Below, piece after piece: positions 8,688 to 16,335 of a DNA stretch of 64,000 nucleotides (within the stretch, counting starts at the first letter, position 1; each line of letters opens with the position of its first letter). Below the pieces are notes generated by a model. That model did no database searches, was not told where the DNA came from, and saw nothing but the letters and a program-made list of their open reading frames with translations. The position numbers were made by a program, and so were the translations under genes. The DNA is from a virus: positions 21,515 through 85,514 of the IMG/VR virus record IMGVR_UViG_3300044729_002487; one strand, given 5' to 3'.

Positions 8688-10565
8688 ATGGCAGATACTT
8701 CATTACGGACACGATTACGCAGACTATTTTCTACCAGTGTAGTCGTTAGGCGTATCGCAAAAAACCGATTAAAGGTAGTCGATGCTAATAAATTACAGTC
8801 ATCCGGTAACATGCAGAACCCGTCATGGGTAGATCGTTTTGCTGGATTGCATCGTGGGCAAAATGGTTATATCACTTATAATCAAACTTACAATTTTCAT
8901 CAATCAAAATTAGAATTATTTTCTGATTATGAGGCAATGGATATGGATCCTATATTATCATCGGCGTTAGATATTTACGCGGATGAGTCGACAGTAAAAA
9001 ATACCGAAGGTGATACATTAACAATTTCATCTACTAATCCAGAAATTCAAAAAGTACTACGTAATTTATTTTATGATATATTAAACATAGACTACAATTT
9101 ATGGCCATGGATTCGCAACGCATGTAAGTATGGTGATTTCTTTTTGCATTTAGATATTGAAGAAGAAGTTGGTATTGTCAATGTAACACCATTGTCATCA
9201 TATGAAATTCGGAGAGAAGAAGGATTTGATCCAAACAACCCATATGCATATCGATTTGTATTGGAAGGTACTCATATGTCTTATGCAAATGCGACAAGAC
9301 CAAATCCACAGCAATTTGAAAATTATGAAGTAGCTCATTTCCGTTTAATATCAGATTCAAATTTCTTGCCATATGGTAAATCAATGATTGAGCCAGCTCG
9401 TAAGATTTTTAAACAATTAGCGTTAATGGAAGATGCGATGTTAATCCAACGTATTATGCGTGCACCGGAACGTCGTATTTTCAAAATAGATGTAGGAAAT
9501 ATTCCACCTCATGAGGTTGATAATCATATGCAACAGATTATTAACAAAATGAAAAAGATTCCATATATGGATGAAAAGACTGGGGAATATAATCTTAAGT
9601 TCAATATGGAAAACATGATGGAAGATTATTATCTTCCTGTACGCGGTTCTGAATCTGGTACATCTATTGAATCTTTACCTGGATTAACAAATGATGGTCA
9701 AATTGAAGATATTGAATATCTACGTAATAAAATGATGGCCGCATTAAAAATACCAAAAGCCTTTTTAGGTTATGATGAAGGTGTTGAAGGTAAAGCAACA
9801 TTAGCGGCGGAAGATGTACGATTTGCAAGAACAATTGAACGTATTCAAAAAATCTTTATTTCTGAGCTTACGAAAATTGCAATAGTACATTTATATACAC
9901 AAGGATTTACGGATGAAAATTTAGTTGACTTTTCTTTGGATTTAGTTTCACCAAGTATTATCTATCAGAAACAAATGGTGGAGTTGATGGAATCTAAAAT
10001 TGGTTTAGCTAATACATTAAAAGAATCATTGATGTTTTCTGAACAATGGATTTATGAAAACATATTTAATCTTTCAGCACAGGAATGGACAGAAGAACGT
10101 GACCGAGTAATTGAAGACCAAAAAGAAGCATTCCGTAGAGAACAAATCAAATCAGAAGGAAATGATCCTAAGAAGACAAATATGAGTTTTGGTACACCGC
10201 ATGATATTGCATCAATGCACGTTGCATCTAAAGGTACATTGTTACCTGGCATGGAACAAGAGCATGTAGGTGGTAGTGGTAGACCAAAAGAGCCAGGTAC
10301 ATGGGGTAAACATTCAAGCCCTCATGGAAGAGATCCGTTAGGAATAAAAGCATTATCAGGTACATTTAATACAGACAAGTCCCCATTAGATACAAAGTTT
10401 AGAAAATCATCACCATTAAGCGTTGAGAATAAACAAATTGTCGATACATTGCGCGGATCGTCTTTAAAAACAAAAAGTATAATTCAGGAATCTATATCCG
10501 AAACAACTGTATCAAATGAAGATGCAGGAACGATGTTAGATGAATCACAATTACTTGAGGATTAA
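8688..10565 (+). CDS. Portal protein (gp20)
   Basis: 625 residues, a normal length for T4-like portals (T4 gp20 is 524; environmental relatives are longer). Recognisable portal signatures include SSALDIYADEST near residue 95, the basic stem/wing stretch QRIMRAPERRIFKIDVG near 255, and IPKAFLGYDEGVEGKATLA near 355. The C-terminal 120 residues are a low-complexity extension rich in Gly, Ser, Lys and Glu. The dodecameric portal forms the head vertex for DNA entry and exit and nucleates prohead assembly with gp22. It sits between terminase and the head-core genes. Confidence 0.93.
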   Translation: MADTSLRTRLRRLFSTSVVVRRIAKNRLKVVDANKLQSSGNMQNPSWVDRFAGLHRGQNGYITYNQTYNFHQSKLELFSDYEAMDMDPILSSALDIYADESTVKNTEGDTLTISSTNPEIQKVLRNLFYDILNIDYNLWPWIRNACKYGDFFLHLDIEEEVGIVNVTPLSSYEIRREEGFDPNNPYAYRFVLEGTHMSYANATRPNPQQFENYEVAHFRLISDSNFLPYGKSMIEPARKIFKQLALMEDAMLIQRIMRAPERRIFKIDVGNIPPHEVDNHMQQIINKMKKIPYMDEKTGEYNLKFNMENMMEDYYLPVRGSESGTSIESLPGLTNDGQIEDIEYLRNKMMAALKIPKAFLGYDEGVEGKATLAAEDVRFARTIERIQKIFISELTKIAIVHLYTQGFTDENLVDFSLDLVSPSIIYQKQMVELMESKIGLANTLKESLMFSEQWIYENIFNLSAQEWTEERDRVIEDQKEAFRREQIKSEGNDPKKTNMSFGTPHDIASMHVASKGTLLPGMEQEHVGGSGRPKEPGTWGKHSSPHGRDPLGIKALSGTFNTDKSPLDTKFRKSSPLSVENKQIVDTLRGSSLKTKSIIQESISETTVSNEDAGTMLDESQLLED

Positions 10566-10591
10566 ATGTATATGGAATTGGCAGAAACTGG

Positions 10592-10599
10592 ATATTTAT
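10592..10599 (+). promoter_or_regulatory. Late-type motif ATATTTAT
   Basis: Lies in the 71-base gap after the portal gene, 37 bases before the 10637 start. Confidence 0.4.
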
Positions 10600-10636
10600 T
10601 AAAAACATGTGTACTATCATATAAGGATTCTTTTTC

Positions 10637-11485
10637 ATGAAAAAGATTAAACATTCAAAGATAAAAAATACGGGCTTGGTATTCGAGCTTTTAGTTCGTC
10701 AAGTCGCAGTAGACACGATGAATAATAGAAATTCTGCATCATTATCAATCCTTAATAAATTCTTTAAAGGATCAACAGAATTATCAAAAGAACTTAAATT
10801 ATATCGTTCTTTACAAGAAGAAACATTTAACACTGAAAATAAAGCAATTAAATTTATTGATGCAGTTGTTTCGGCTCGTAAAACATTAAATGAAGCACAA
10901 TTGAAACGTGAGAAATATAATTTAATTAAAGAACTTAAAAATCGATTTGATATTGAAGAATTCTTTAAATCACGTGTTTCTAATTATAAATTACATGCAT
11001 CTATTTATAATATCTTTGAGCATTCTGAAGCGGATGAGCCAGGCGTATATGTACGTAATAAATTCATCGTTTGCGAACATGTGCAAGAGAAAAAGAATAA
11101 GTCTGAGGCTAAACCATCGTTAATGTCTGAAGATAAAGATGTTCGTATTTTGGCATCAAAAATTGTTATTGATAAATTTAATGAAAAATATTCCAAAACT
11201 TTAACAGGTAAACAAAAAAATATTTTACGTGAATTTATTAATAATGTAACAAATTCAGAAAAACTTAAAAAATACGTTGTTACTGAAACCAAAGGTATTC
11301 AAAAAGAATTGGCAGATCTTAAAATGTCAGTTGCTAGCAAAGTAGTACGTATTAAAATAAATGAAGTGACAAAATTACTATCTCAGTTACAAAAGAAACA
11401 TACCATTGAAGATAAAGATGTATTAACAATGCTTCGATATTATGAATTGATTAATGAGATTAAAAAATGTAAGGATGTGAAATGA
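10637..11485 (+). CDS. Conserved head-module protein, unknown
   Basis: 282 residues, strongly basic and helical (Lys-rich, KHSKIKNTGLVFELLVRQ at the start), without membrane segments or catalytic motifs. It lies between portal and prohead protease, the interval where T4 keeps core genes 67 and 68. Its size and sequence differ from both. Environmental T4-like phages carry comparable proteins here, as far as I recall. I infer a prohead core or assembly role from position. It overlaps the next gene by 4 bases (ATGA). Confidence 0.55.
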   Translation: MKKIKHSKIKNTGLVFELLVRQVAVDTMNNRNSASLSILNKFFKGSTELSKELKLYRSLQEETFNTENKAIKFIDAVVSARKTLNEAQLKREKYNLIKELKNRFDIEEFFKSRVSNYKLHASIYNIFEHSEADEPGVYVRNKFIVCEHVQEKKNKSEAKPSLMSEDKDVRILASKIVIDKFNEKYSKTLTGKQKNILREFINNVTNSEKLKKYVVTETKGIQKELADLKMSVASKVVRIKINEVTKLLSQLQKKHTIEDKDVLTMLRYYELINEIKKCKDVK

Positions 11486-11778
11486 GCCAAGGACCATATA
11501 TAATTGCAGATTCATATAGCCAATTCGAGAGACATGGCCATCCGGGAAAATATGTTCATCCTATAAAAGTCACAAATGCAACCGTCGAATTCACGGGTTC
11601 ATTATATGGATATGGTGCAATATTAGTACAAAATAATACAGGTTTGGAAGTAACCGCATCTAATGGTGTTGGTATACCCGGAGCTGCTTTTACTACCGGT
11701 ATAGTACATGAAGTTGGTATTCGTCGTATAAAAGCTGGAGCTTCTGGTATAGTTTATGTATTTAGGAGACAACAATAA
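11482..11778 (+). CDS. Small beta-rich head-module protein
   Basis: 98 residues with a Gly/Val/Ile-rich pattern of short strands, suggesting a small beta-barrel or decoration-type fold. There is no cysteine pair, membrane segment or leader. It overlaps both neighbours by one to four bases, so it is translated as part of the head operon. A capsid decoration or vertex role is possible but is not shown by the sequence. Confidence 0.5.
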   Translation: MSQGPYIIADSYSQFERHGHPGKYVHPIKVTNATVEFTGSLYGYGAILVQNNTGLEVTASNGVGIPGAAFTTGIVHEVGIRRIKAGASGIVYVFRRQQ

Positions 11779-12629
11779 TGGGTTTACTGCAAGACATAGA
11801 TCGTTCATTTAAGCGTTTATATGAAAGTGTCGATAAGATATCTGACAAAGAAGCTGAAATGGACTTTGATGATTTAGATGATAAAGACGTTGACAATGAC
11901 GGTGATTCTGATAAGTCAGATAAATACCTACATAACAAATTAGGCAATGTTGCTAAAAGGGTAGATGAAACGGCATATAAAGAAGTAAAAGCAAAGTATG
12001 CAGGTAGACCAGTTGTTATACATTATATTGGTAATGATATGACAAAATGGTTAGTGACATTTACTAAAACAAATAAAACAGTTCCATATGCTGATGTGGT
12101 TGCAAACCTTACAGATATGAGTGGTAAACCAATCGGCTTTCCATCCGGGTTTCGTTCAATGTATGAAGCTGATGAAGAGGAATTGGAAGAGATGTCAACT
12201 ACTGCCGGAGTACCTGGTTATCAAACTCCATTTGCATTTGGTGATGCAGATGAAGATACATATGGTCAAGGCGGTATGAAGAAAGTTAAAAAGACTAACC
12301 GTATATTCAAACCTATGGAATCAAAGTCTACTTTTAAAAAAATGATGTCTGAAATGTATGGTGTAAAATCATCTACAAATGAAGCGGTATCATATAGAGA
12401 TTATAAAAAAGATCCTACATCAACTCCTCAACAAAAAGTTAACAAAGGTATTGCCGAAGTTAATGCTATGTTAAGCGAAATGGAAAAGATTGTAGCAAAT
12501 AACTTAAGATTGAAAACCGAAATGGGTGTACAATCAAATCATTTTTGGAAATCGACTGGTGCTCGTTTTGCAAAGATAAATGAACGAATGACTCGTATTG
12601 CAAATAAATTAAAGGAACTATCACAATGA
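11778..12629 (+). CDS. Cargo/core protein with EF-hand-like loop
   Basis: 283 residues. The leader MGLLQDIDRSFKRLYE16/S matches the prohead-protease-type leaders elsewhere in the window. Residues about 35-50 (DKDVDNDGDSDKSD) form a calcium-loop pattern like dockerin or EF-hand repeats. Further possible cleavage points are MYE/A and TNE/A. The C-terminal 90 residues are helical. Located in the core-gene interval between portal and protease, it could be a core protein or injected cargo. No enzymatic motif is seen. Confidence 0.55.
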   Translation: MGLLQDIDRSFKRLYESVDKISDKEAEMDFDDLDDKDVDNDGDSDKSDKYLHNKLGNVAKRVDETAYKEVKAKYAGRPVVIHYIGNDMTKWLVTFTKTNKTVPYADVVANLTDMSGKPIGFPSGFRSMYEADEEELEEMSTTAGVPGYQTPFAFGDADEDTYGQGGMKKVKKTNRIFKPMESKSTFKKMMSEMYGVKSSTNEAVSYRDYKKDPTSTPQQKVNKGIAEVNAMLSEMEKIVANNLRLKTEMGVQSNHFWKSTGARFAKINERMTRIANKLKELSQ

Positions 12630-12787
12630 TTCCAGATAGATCATGGCAACAATTTATTAAAGCCAAAGAAAATCAAAATTTACCATTGCAAGAGCAAAAA
12701 AGGAAATATGCAGACGAACGAAAACGTTTTGAACAGCAAAGAGCATTCGTCAATTCTGGATTATTCATGCAAGGACTAAAAAAATGA
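12626..12787 (+). CDS. Small basic protein upstream of protease
   Basis: A 53-residue frame starts at an ATG overlapping the previous stop (ATGA) and ends overlapping the protease start (ATGA). That tight coupling is the main reason to accept it. The product is charged and helical (MIPDRSWQQFIKAKENQNLP, then KRKYADERKRFEQQ). T4 has the small core proteins gp67/gp68 at this position, but I see no sequence match to either. It may be a short core protein or serve to couple translation. Confidence 0.55.
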   Translation: MIPDRSWQQFIKAKENQNLPLQEQKRKYADERKRFEQQRAFVNSGLFMQGLKK

Positions 12788-13389
12788 GTAAGCAATTATT
12801 AGTAGATTATACATTGTTTGAAGTATCGCCTCAACAAATAAATGAGTCATTAAATAATAATGGTGGCCGTTTAATTGTTAATGGTGTATTGCAACGAGCA
12901 GAAGCTAAGAATCAAAATGGACGTATCTATCCTAGAAACATATTAATGCGCGAAGCAAACAAATATGCTGATTCATTTATTAAAGAGCGTAGAGCGTTAG
13001 GAGAATTAGATCATCCAGATTCATCCGTTGTTAATTTGAACAATGTATCTCATAACGTATTAGATATGAAATGGCAAGGAAATGACCTTGTTGGTACAGT
13101 TGAGGTATTATCTACCCCAGCTGGTAACATATTAAAAGAACTGTTCAAAGCAGGAATAAAACTAGGGATTTCGTCACGTGGAATGGGTTCGGTTAAGGAA
13201 GTTATGCGTGAAGGTGAAAATACTGTTGAGGTACAAGCTGACTTTGAACTTATTGCATTTGACTTTGTATCAAATCCATCTACTCATGGAGCATTTTTAT
13301 CACCAGTAAATGAGTCAGTTAACAGAGTGGTTGCAGATAAATATGCAAATGTTAATACGCTTATTTCTAACATAATTAGGGAGTTTTAA
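12784..13389 (+). CDS. Prohead core protease (gp21)
   Basis: 201 residues, a herpesvirus-assemblin-like serine protease that cleaves prohead proteins during maturation. Expected catalytic elements are visible: GELDHP (H77), GISSRGMG (S130/S131) and AFDFVSNPS (D160). T4 gp21 cuts after (L/I)-x-E before a small residue. The same pattern occurs in gp23 here (VTE58/A) and in many cargo proteins of this window. It lies upstream of gp22 and gp23 as in T4, separated by four small genes. Confidence 0.92.
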   Translation: MSKQLLVDYTLFEVSPQQINESLNNNGGRLIVNGVLQRAEAKNQNGRIYPRNILMREANKYADSFIKERRALGELDHPDSSVVNLNNVSHNVLDMKWQGNDLVGTVEVLSTPAGNILKELFKAGIKLGISSRGMGSVKEVMREGENTVEVQADFELIAFDFVSNPSTHGAFLSPVNESVNRVVADKYANVNTLISNIIREF

Positions 13390-13390
13390 A

Positions 13391-13648
13391 ATGGCACTTA
13401 TTGATTTATCACATACATCGGCATATGGTCCGAATAACCGAGGCAAAAAAGGAACTGGTACTGCATTAGGACCTAACAATTCGCCATTACCGAATGCACA
13501 ATTTGGTAACCCTACTGCAAACGCTGCTACATTTAATTCATTACAAGATGCATCACATGCTAGCTTATACGGACCTTTCAATAAAGTAGGAAGTAAAGGT
13601 ACAGGCATTTCACCTGACTTATTTGGTAATATTCCATCGGAGTTATAA
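13391..13648 (+). CDS. Small duplicated Gly/Asn-rich protein
   Basis: 85 residues made of two imperfect copies of one unit: DLSHTSAYGPNNRGKKGTG near the start and DASHASLYGPFNKVGSKGTG near residue 53. It is low-complexity, rich in Gly, Asn, Pro and Ser, with no charge clusters. It starts two bases after the protease stop with SD-like AGGGAG. A head-associated peptide or decoration is plausible. The function is unknown. Confidence 0.5.
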   Translation: MALIDLSHTSAYGPNNRGKKGTGTALGPNNSPLPNAQFGNPTANAATFNSLQDASHASLYGPFNKVGSKGTGISPDLFGNIPSEL

Positions 13649-13650
13649 TA

Positions 13651-14193
13651 ATGAATTTACAAAAACGATATGCGCAATTATTTGAAGGTAAACTTCGAAG
13701 TAATGATAAAGCCTTATTAGCAGAAGGTGATATGACAAGACAATATGACGGATTTATTGTATCTTCGGTAGATAATAAACTAAAATATAAGTTCCGTTAT
13801 ATGAAAGGTATACGAAATAATAAAGTAGAAGATGTAGCTATAGCAGATGTAATGAAAAAGACTGGAAAGCCTCGTTCATACTTTTGGGTTACTGGTGGTA
13901 TTAAAAAAGGTCAATGGGATCAAACTAAAGCAGAAATATTAGAAACTCGTATTAAAGAAGCTAATGAAATTCCATTACCAGAAGATATAATAAAAGATGG
14001 CATGGATGAAGTTAATCGTGTAATCGATGAACTACGTGATTTAGAACAGACTGTTATGTCATCTATTGAAATGTATCAAGAAGAAACAGGTGATTTACGA
14101 TTTGAACAAATTTTAAATCAAGGCGCTCGTTACATTCAATCTGCAGAACGCAATTTAGAATATTTACATAAAATGTTAAAAAGGAATCTCTAA
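13651..14193 (+). CDS. Cargo protein with LFE/G leader
   Basis: 180 residues. The leader MNLQKRYAQLFE12/GKLRSND, then ALLAE25/GD, offers two prohead-protease-type sites 13 residues apart. Nearly the same leader begins the genes at 44910 and 52440, although the rest of those proteins is unrelated. The mature part has a small N-terminal alpha/beta region (YDGFIVSSVDNKLKYKFRYM) and a helical C-terminus. No catalytic motif is recognisable. It is next to the protease gene. I infer that it is packaged in the head and ejected; its target is unknown. Confidence 0.6.
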   Translation: MNLQKRYAQLFEGKLRSNDKALLAEGDMTRQYDGFIVSSVDNKLKYKFRYMKGIRNNKVEDVAIADVMKKTGKPRSYFWVTGGIKKGQWDQTKAEILETRIKEANEIPLPEDIIKDGMDEVNRVIDELRDLEQTVMSSIEMYQEETGDLRFEQILNQGARYIQSAERNLEYLHKMLKRNL

Positions 14194-14194
14194 T

Positions 14195-14965
14195 ATGAAA
14201 TCGTGGGAACAACAATTAATGCGACATATCCTAAACGAAAAGTTTTTAGGAGAAGACGAAAAACCAGAACTGCGAAAAGAAGATAAAAAAGCATTTTTGG
14301 AGGCAGTTGCTAATTATCATCGTTTAGGTGAAATGGTATATGCTAAACGTGGTTTGAAAGAGGTTACTAAAACTGTACAAGGCATTGTTGAAAAAGCCGA
14401 AGCACTAACACTTCAAGAATCTGAGCATTGGTTTGACAATGTTACGGTATCGCGCCATATGAAACAATTGAAAGAAGCTTATAAGGTGTTTGAAAAAACA
14501 GCTGGTGAGATGTCTGGTCTGCAACAACGGTTAGAAGCAGCGTATGATGATATGGGTTCTATTTTAGGACGTTATTATAAAGTCGGTAATTCATTAAATG
14601 AAGATGATTATCAATATACAGCTGGCGTAGATGATGAAGGGCCTGCATTAGAAGAAGATACTTATACAGCTGGTGTAGATGACGAAGGTCCTGCATTAGA
14701 AGAAACTGCTAGAAAAAAAAAGTTATCGCGCTTAAACGAAGGCACTGATTATACGTTTTCGGGTACAGATAAATTCATGGATCGAGTTGCAGTCAACGTG
14801 TTTAAAAAACACGGCATCGGTCAGTCTAAGTTGAATCGTGAATATGATGCAAATGAGGGCATTGTTGAATTTACAGTAAATCTAGAAGATGCGTTAGTTA
14901 ATAAAATTAGTAAAGAGCTTGAAACGGTTGATAGAGGTAAGGGAGAATATGGCGGATATTATTAA
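14195..14965 (+). CDS. Cargo protein with YTAGVDD tandem repeat
   Basis: 256 residues. The helical leader MKSWEQQLMRHILNE15 is followed by K, a poor cleavage context. Better sites are LQE75/S and RLNE182/G. Residues 141-170 contain a perfect tandem duplication of YTAGVDDEGPALEE (about 45 bases in the DNA). YTAGVDD also occurs in the 3702 protein, so it may be a shared docking or packaging tag. The domain after residue 182 (GTDYTFSGTDKFMDRVAVNV) looks like a compact alpha/beta fold. The function is unknown. Confidence 0.55.
   Translation: MKSWEQQLMRHILNEKFLGEDEKPELRKEDKKAFLEAVANYHRLGEMVYAKRGLKEVTKTVQGIVEKAEALTLQESEHWFDNVTVSRHMKQLKEAYKVFEKTAGEMSGLQQRLEAAYDDMGSILGRYYKVGNSLNEDDYQYTAGVDDEGPALEEDTYTAGVDDEGPALEETARKKKLSRLNEGTDYTFSGTDKFMDRVAVNVFKKHGIGQSKLNREYDANEGIVEFTVNLEDALVNKISKELETVDRGKGEYGGYY
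14629..14706 (+). repeat. Tandem duplication encoding YTAGVDDEGPALEE
   Basis: Two adjacent copies of a unit of about 45 bases inside the cargo gene, differing at a few third-codon positions. The synonymous differences mean the duplication is not brand new and that the protein repeat is being kept. Confidence 0.7.
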
Positions 14966-14974
14966 TATAAAACA

Positions 14975-15006
14975 TTTGGTACTTTGAAATAAAGTTATTA
15001 TATTTA
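14975..15006 (+). promoter_or_regulatory. Host-type promoter before bS21
   Basis: TTTG at 14975-14978, 20 bases, TATATTTA at 14999-15006. It lies 24 bases ahead of the bS21 gene and so gives that gene its own early or middle promoter inside the late head module. Confidence 0.65.
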
Positions 15007-15029
15007 AAGAGTTATTAATAAAAAAGTAT

Positions 15030-15284
15030 ATGAGTAAAATAGAAAAACGAATCGATCACATTATCCCAGGACAGACTCTGGGTGTTAAAGTTACTAAAAC
15101 AAAAAGATTTCCAGAAGGCGACGTTAATGGAGCAATTTTAAAATGGAAACGAATGGTAAAGGATGCGGGTGTATTGGATGAAGTTAAAGACCGTCAGGAA
15201 TTTAAAAAGAAGTCAATCGCTAAGCGTGATCAATTAAGTAAAGCCAAATATATACAAAAGATTCAAAGAGAAAATAATTTCTAA
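15030..15284 (+). CDS. rpsU: Phage-encoded ribosomal protein bS21
   Basis: 84 residues. From about residue 18 it follows bS21: a short strand (GVKVTKTKRFPEGDVNGAIL), then the helix KWKRMVKDAGVLDEV, and a basic second helix ending KAKYIQKIQ. The Tyr at 74 within KAxYxQKxQ matches Bacteroidota bS21, where a C-terminal Tyr helps hide the 16S anti-Shine-Dalgarno sequence (established for Flavobacterium). The first 15 residues are extra. It could replace host bS21 in ribosomes. It has its own host-type promoter and lies directly upstream of the scaffold-capsid leader. The family call is strong; the biological effect is inferred. Confidence 0.85.
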   Translation: MSKIEKRIDHIIPGQTLGVKVTKTKRFPEGDVNGAILKWKRMVKDAGVLDEVKDRQEFKKKSIAKRDQLSKAKYIQKIQRENNF

Positions 15285-15452
15285 AAAAATCTTAAAAAAG
15301 TTTTCCTAATTCGGTGGTTTAAACTCCTCGTGCAATATATATTATTGTAACATGATACTACGTTCCAATACGTAGTCACTCAAATATTTTTATACTATCT
15401 ATTAAGATTTCAAATAATCTTACTTCCGAATTAAATACGAGGAGCAAATCAA
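15285..15452 (+). promoter_or_regulatory. Structured leader of the scaffold-capsid operon
   Basis: This 168-base non-coding stretch is one of the longest in the window. TAATTCGG (15307-15314) is complementary to CCGAATTA (15426-15433). CTCCTCGT (15324-15331) is complementary to ACGAGGAG (15437-15444), which contains the ribosome-binding site. The two pairings cross, giving either a pseudoknot or two alternative states. Inside are hairpins at 15357-15376 (7-bp stem ACTACGT) and 15403-15422 (7-bp stem TAAGATT). No open frame is present. This looks like a translational control element for gp22/gp23. Confidence 0.6.
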
Positions 15453-16313
15453 ATGAGAGATTTATTAAAAGAAGCTATTGCTGACGCAAAAGCCGTAAGG
15501 GAAACTGCACTAGCTAACGCAAAAATTGCATTAGAAGAAGCATTCACTCCAAGACTTCAAAGCATGCTTTCTGCACGTTTAGCAGAAGAAGAAGAAATGG
15601 AAGAGCCTGAAATGACTGAAGAAGAAGAAATGGACATGGAAGAGCCTGTTGCCGAAGGTGATGAAGAAGATTACATGGCAGAGGAAGAGGAAATGGAAAT
15701 GGAAGAAGGTGAAGACATGGAAATGGAAGAGCCTGTTTCTGAAGAAGAAGAGATGGATGCTGAGTTAGAAGAAATTCTTCGCGAACTTGAAGGTAGCGAT
15801 GAAGAGGAAATGACTGAAGAAGAAGAAATGGAAGAGCCAGTCGCTGAGGGCGAAGAGGAAGAAGAAGTTTCTATCGAAGAAGTAATTCGTGCTTTACGTG
15901 AAGAAGAAGAAATGGAAGAAGAGCCAGTAACTGAAGAAGAGGAAGCTCCGGAAGCTGAAGCTGAATTGGAAGAAGCTATTCGAGTTATCAAATTCTTAAA
16001 GTCTAAATTGAATGAAGTTAATCTTCTTAATGCAAAATTGTTATTCTCTAACAAGTTGTTTAGAAATTATCCGTTATCTGAAGCTCAGAAAATGAAAGTT
16101 ATTGAAAACTTCGACCGAGCTAAATCAGTACGAGAAGTGAAATTAGTGTACGGTACAATTGCCGAATCATTAAAATCACCAAAAACAAAACGACCAATGG
16201 TCAAAGAAAGCTATGCTTCAAAACCAAGCCGATCTACAGCTCCTAAAAAAGCTATCCTTTCTGAAGGAACTACATTGGCAGCACGTTGGAAAAAATTAGC
16301 TAATTTAAAGTAA
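15453..16313 (+). CDS. Prohead scaffold (gp22)
   Basis: 286 residues. The N-terminal helix (MRDLLKE7/A) is followed by about 140 residues dominated by Glu with repeated EEEEMEEP units, then a helical C-terminal domain, ending basic (ARWKKLANLK). Position directly before gp23 and extreme acidity fit the T4 core scaffold, which gp21 degrades to small acidic peptides. Possible cleavage sites are LKE7/A, VKE/S and LSE/G near the C-terminus. Translation starts at a strong GAGGAG site that the leader can sequester. Confidence 0.85.
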   Translation: MRDLLKEAIADAKAVRETALANAKIALEEAFTPRLQSMLSARLAEEEEMEEPEMTEEEEMDMEEPVAEGDEEDYMAEEEEMEMEEGEDMEMEEPVSEEEEMDAELEEILRELEGSDEEEMTEEEEMEEPVAEGEEEEEVSIEEVIRALREEEEMEEEPVTEEEEAPEAEAELEEAIRVIKFLKSKLNEVNLLNAKLLFSNKLFRNYPLSEAQKMKVIENFDRAKSVREVKLVYGTIAESLKSPKTKRPMVKESYASKPSRSTAPKKAILSEGTTLAARWKKLANLK

Positions 16314-16335
16314 TCGAGAAAAAGGGAAACAAAAA

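Noticed and set aside
10566-10640. 24-codon frame after the portal gene, overlapping the next start by ATGA
   Set aside because: It contains the late-type motif and codes an unremarkable peptide; more likely a spacer with a promoter than a gene.
15671-16054. Long reverse-strand frame of Ser/Ile repeats opposite the scaffold gene
   Set aside because: It is the antisense shadow of the Glu-rich repeat codons of gp22; no start signal or operon context supports it.
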